Origin: Methanocorpusculum sp.
Lineage (GTDB): Archaea; Halobacteriota; Methanomicrobia; Methanomicrobiales; Methanocorpusculaceae
Reading direction: 5' to 3'
Length of the DNA stretch: 7,779 bases
Assembly (NCBI GenBank): GCA_029986975.1
Contig: DALTWR010000032.1
Location: 1 to 7,779, forward strand
The notes below the pieces were generated by a model. The model did no database searches and was not told where the DNA came from. It saw only the letters and a program-made list of their open reading frames with translations. Numbering within the stretch: the stretch's first letter is position 1; the number at the start of each line of letters is the position of its first letter. A program made the position numbers and the translations under genes. Shown in pieces: positions 6,139-7,779 of the stretch.

Positions 6139-6525
6139 TCAGGCTTTGCCTAAAATGCGGGCGGCAAAGTGTCCGGCATTTTCTCCGCCGTCAATTGCCA
6201 TACAGGCAACCGGAACTCCTTTGGGCATCTGTGCGATGGATAAAAGTGCGTCGAGTCCGCCGAGTTTTCCGGAAACGGGGACGCCGATGACCGGTTTTTT
6301 CGTGCGGGCAGCAACAACGCCCGGAAGGGCTGCTGACATTCCTGCGATGCAGATGAAAATATCTGCGCCGCACTCTTTGATATATGCGTCAAGCGCTTCT
6401 GCATCGCGGTGCGCGGAAAGAATCTTTGTTTCATAAGAAATTCCGTGAGATTCAAGAGCTGATACTGCTTTATCGATGATTGCCTGGTCGGATGCTGATC
6501 CGGCGATAACTGCTACTTCGGTCAT
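6139..6525 (-). CDS. purE: PurE, phosphoribosylaminoimidazole carboxylase/mutase family
   Basis: PurE forms carboxyaminoimidazole ribonucleotide in de novo purine synthesis, either directly from AIR and CO2 or by rearranging N5-CAIR. The 128-residue protein has GSASD at 9-13 for nucleotide-phosphate binding, SAHRD with the catalytic histidine, and the C-terminal core motif LLSIAQMPKGVPVA. It is shorter than E. coli PurE (about 169 residues). The segment equivalent to the E. coli AGGAAHLPG loop reads AGMSAALPG, lacking that histidine and two residues, as I recall for other archaeal PurE proteins. Whether it uses CO2 or N5-CAIR cannot be read from sequence, and purK is not in the window. The ATG at 6525 has no Shine-Dalgarno but has a TATA-like box about 35 nt upstream. 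Confidence 0.93.
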   Translation of the reverse strand: MTEVAVIAGSASDQAIIDKAVSALESHGISYETKILSAHRDAEALDAYIKECGADIFICIAGMSAALPGVVAARTKKPVIGVPVSGKLGGLDALLSIAQMPKGVPVACMAIDGGENAGHFAARILGKA

Positions 6526-6537
6526 AGTAATGAATGA

Positions 6538-6565
6538 TTATAATTATATTGGTTCACATATATGT
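6538..6565. promoter_or_regulatory. Divergent promoter between purE and the class V aminotransferase
   Basis: Only 55 nt separate the two start codons. ATTATATT at 6543-6550 is centred 34 nt before the aminotransferase ATG (6581). The 10-bp palindrome ACATATATGT at 6556-6565 is centred about 35 nt before the purE ATG (6525). With standard archaeal spacing each would give a leader of roughly 7-8 nt, and each box lies on the far side of the other, so the two pre-initiation complexes probably exclude each other. Confidence 0.5.
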
Positions 6566-6580
6566 AAGCGACGAAAAAGT

Positions 6581-7714
6581 ATGTATAAAGAAACTCTTTT
6601 AATGATGCCGGGTCCGGTCCCGATGCCCGACTCGGTTCGCGCCGCAATGCTTCCGCAGGCAATCAACCACAGAAGCAAACAGTTAGGCGGAATCTATGCA
6701 GATATTGTGCGCGGTTTAAAGCCGGCATTCGGAACACAGAATGAAATCCTTGTCTTATCCGGTTCCGGAACCGCAGGACAGGAAGCAGCTATCGGTTCTT
6801 TTGCGGCAGGAAAAAAGATTGCATCTCTTGTAAACGGTAAGTTCGGTGAAAGACTCGGTCTTATCTCTAAGATTTACGGAGATACCGCGATGATTGAGTC
6901 AGAGTGGGGTCATCCGTTAAACCTTGAGGCATTAAAAGAGTCTCTGGAAAACGGTGCGGAAGTAGTTACCCTTGTTCACAATGAAACATCAGCAGCAATC
7001 TTAAATCCGGCAGAAGAGGTTGGAAAACTCTGTAAGAAATACGACGCTCTCTTTATCTTAGATGGTATTACCTCCATTGGCGGTGACGTTGTCAAAGCAG
7101 ATGAATGGGGCGTTGATGTTGCAATTGTGGGAAGCCAGAAGTGTCTTGCAGCACCTGCAGGTCTTGCCGCTGTTTCTGTTTCTCAGAAGGCATGGGACAG
7201 ACTTTCAGAAAAGAGACCGTTCTACCTTGATTTAAAGAAGGCAAAAAAATCCGCAGATGCTGACCCGATGGAAACCCCGACCACTCCTGCCGTGCCGCTT
7301 TTTATGGCCCTTCGTGAGTCCTGCCGTCTGATGGAAGAAGAAGGAATCGAAAACAGAATTGCAAGACACAGAAAACTTTCCGCAGCAGTCCGTGAGGCAG
7401 GAAAGGTCTGGGGATTAGCTCCTGTCCCGCAGGAAGATGCACTCCACAAGCCGTCGAACACGGTTACCGGTTTCTTCTATCCGGAAGGAATTGAGGATGC
7501 GCAGATTCGCGGATTTGCAAAGAAGATGGGCGTTGAGTTCGCCGGCGGTCAGGACAGATTCAAGGGTAAGATTTTCAGAATCGGAAATATGGGCATTATC
7601 GATACCCCGGAGATTCTTGCAACCTTATCTGTTGTTCAGATTGCATTAAAGAAAGCAGGATTCAAGCTCGGAGGCGACGGTCTTGAAGCCGCTGCAGAGC
7701 TTCTTTCTGCATAA
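6581..7714 (+). CDS. Class V aminotransferase (phosphoserine/aspartate/alanine-glyoxylate type)
   Basis: The 377-residue PLP enzyme has the class V fold features: N-terminal MMPGPVPMP, SGSGTAG at 60-66 contacting the cofactor phosphate, HNETS at 133-137, D161 for the pyridine nitrogen, and Schiff-base lysine K187 in VGSQKCLAAPAG. Annotation is usually alanine-glyoxylate or serine-pyruvate aminotransferase. In Methanococcales a broad-specificity class V homologue makes phosphoserine from phosphohydroxypyruvate and also acts on aspartate, alanine and cysteate (Helgadottir et al. 2007, recalled). This makes it a plausible supplier of phosphoserine for the SepRS/SepCysS route, though specificity is not provable here. 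The ATG at 6581 is chosen because family homology begins at MYKETLLMMPGP; an in-frame ATG at 6476 would read through purE and its promoter. Possible termination lies at the T5 tract 7720-7724. Confidence 0.88.
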   Translation: MYKETLLMMPGPVPMPDSVRAAMLPQAINHRSKQLGGIYADIVRGLKPAFGTQNEILVLSGSGTAGQEAAIGSFAAGKKIASLVNGKFGERLGLISKIYGDTAMIESEWGHPLNLEALKESLENGAEVVTLVHNETSAAILNPAEEVGKLCKKYDALFILDGITSIGGDVVKADEWGVDVAIVGSQKCLAAPAGLAAVSVSQKAWDRLSEKRPFYLDLKKAKKSADADPMETPTTPAVPLFMALRESCRLMEEEGIENRIARHRKLSAAVREAGKVWGLAPVPQEDALHKPSNTVTGFFYPEGIEDAQIRGFAKKMGVEFAGGQDRFKGKIFRIGNMGIIDTPEILATLSVVQIALKKAGFKLGGDGLEAAAELLSA

Positions 7715-7719
7715 ATCTA

Positions 7720-7724
7720 TTTTT
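7720..7724 (+). terminator. T-tract after the class V aminotransferase
   Basis: Five T's start 6 nt after the TAA at 7712-7714 and directly abut the 25-bp repeat. T-runs of this length are typical of archaeal transcript ends. A second, weaker structure, ACTATG 7749-7754 with CATAGT 7767-7772, lies further on. Confidence 0.35.
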
Positions 7725-7749
7725 GTAACTATTCAGCCCCTTATTTTGA
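7725..7749 (+). repeat. 25-bp dispersed repeat, copy 2 (inverted relative to 211-235)
   Basis: Begins GTAACTATTCAG and ends CCTTATTTTGA, 23 of 25 bases identical to the minus strand of 211-235. It starts 11 nt after the aminotransferase stop codon. Both copies follow a gene's 3' end in the same sense. They could be dispersed intergenic repeats or the ends of an inserted element. No transposase is seen between them. Confidence 0.7.
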
Positions 7750-7779
7750 CTATGGATTTTGTATCTCATAGTGGAAATT

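Noticed and set aside
6476..6580. N-terminal extension of the class V aminotransferase to the ATG at 6476
   Set aside because: It would translate the reverse of the purE 5' end and the shared promoter; family homology begins at 6581.
211..7749. The whole window as a transposon bounded by the 25-bp repeats
   Set aside because: No transposase or integrase lies between them, the genes are housekeeping or pathway genes with even base composition, and no flanking target duplication can be seen.

Overview
The window looks like the chromosome of a methanogenic archaeon, most likely Methanomicrobiales and possibly Methanocorpusculum; that last assignment is a judgement from memory of gene content, not a search. 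The strongest marker is Sep-tRNA:Cys-tRNA synthase (SepCysS), an enzyme found mainly in methanogens and relatives. Other support comes from the archaeal-type PurE, the TATA-like boxes about 32 to 35 nt upstream of several start codons, and the scarcity of Shine-Dalgarno sites.

Layout. Positions 1-317 hold no gene I can support. They carry repeated ATCTGTG/ATCTGCG words, a GC-rich double hairpin, a 12-bp palindrome, a 25-bp element that recurs inverted at the far end of the window, and a 10-bp-stem hairpin. From about 6525 down to 318 all genes lie on the minus strand. Read in transcription order they are purE, a five-repeat TPR protein, a 59-aa SepCysE-like protein, SepCysS (pscS), a SPASM radical SAM enzyme, a TauE/SafE membrane protein, a 23-aa cysteine-rich peptide, threonine synthase (thrC) and a signal-peptide/C-terminal-anchor protein. 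A class V aminotransferase runs the other way at 6581-7714 and shares a 55-bp divergent promoter with purE. Short gaps (1-9 nt) or a 4-nt overlap between the SepCysE-like gene and the peptide suggest one transcription unit from about 5534 to 2174, possibly continuing into thrC.

How the genes may work together. The SepCysE-like protein and SepCysS form the tRNA-dependent cysteine pathway. The class V aminotransferase resembles the methanogen enzyme that makes phosphoserine, the amino acid charged on tRNA-Cys before SepCysS acts. The radical SAM enzyme has a complete SPASM cysteine pattern, typical of enzymes that modify ribosomal peptides. A 23-codon ORF with three cysteines begins one base after the TauE stop, making it a good candidate for the peptide substrate. 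The most interesting content is therefore a small cysteine-centred operon: tRNA-bound cysteine synthesis, a putative sulfur-compound transporter, and a radical SAM enzyme with a tiny Cys-rich peptide of unknown function.
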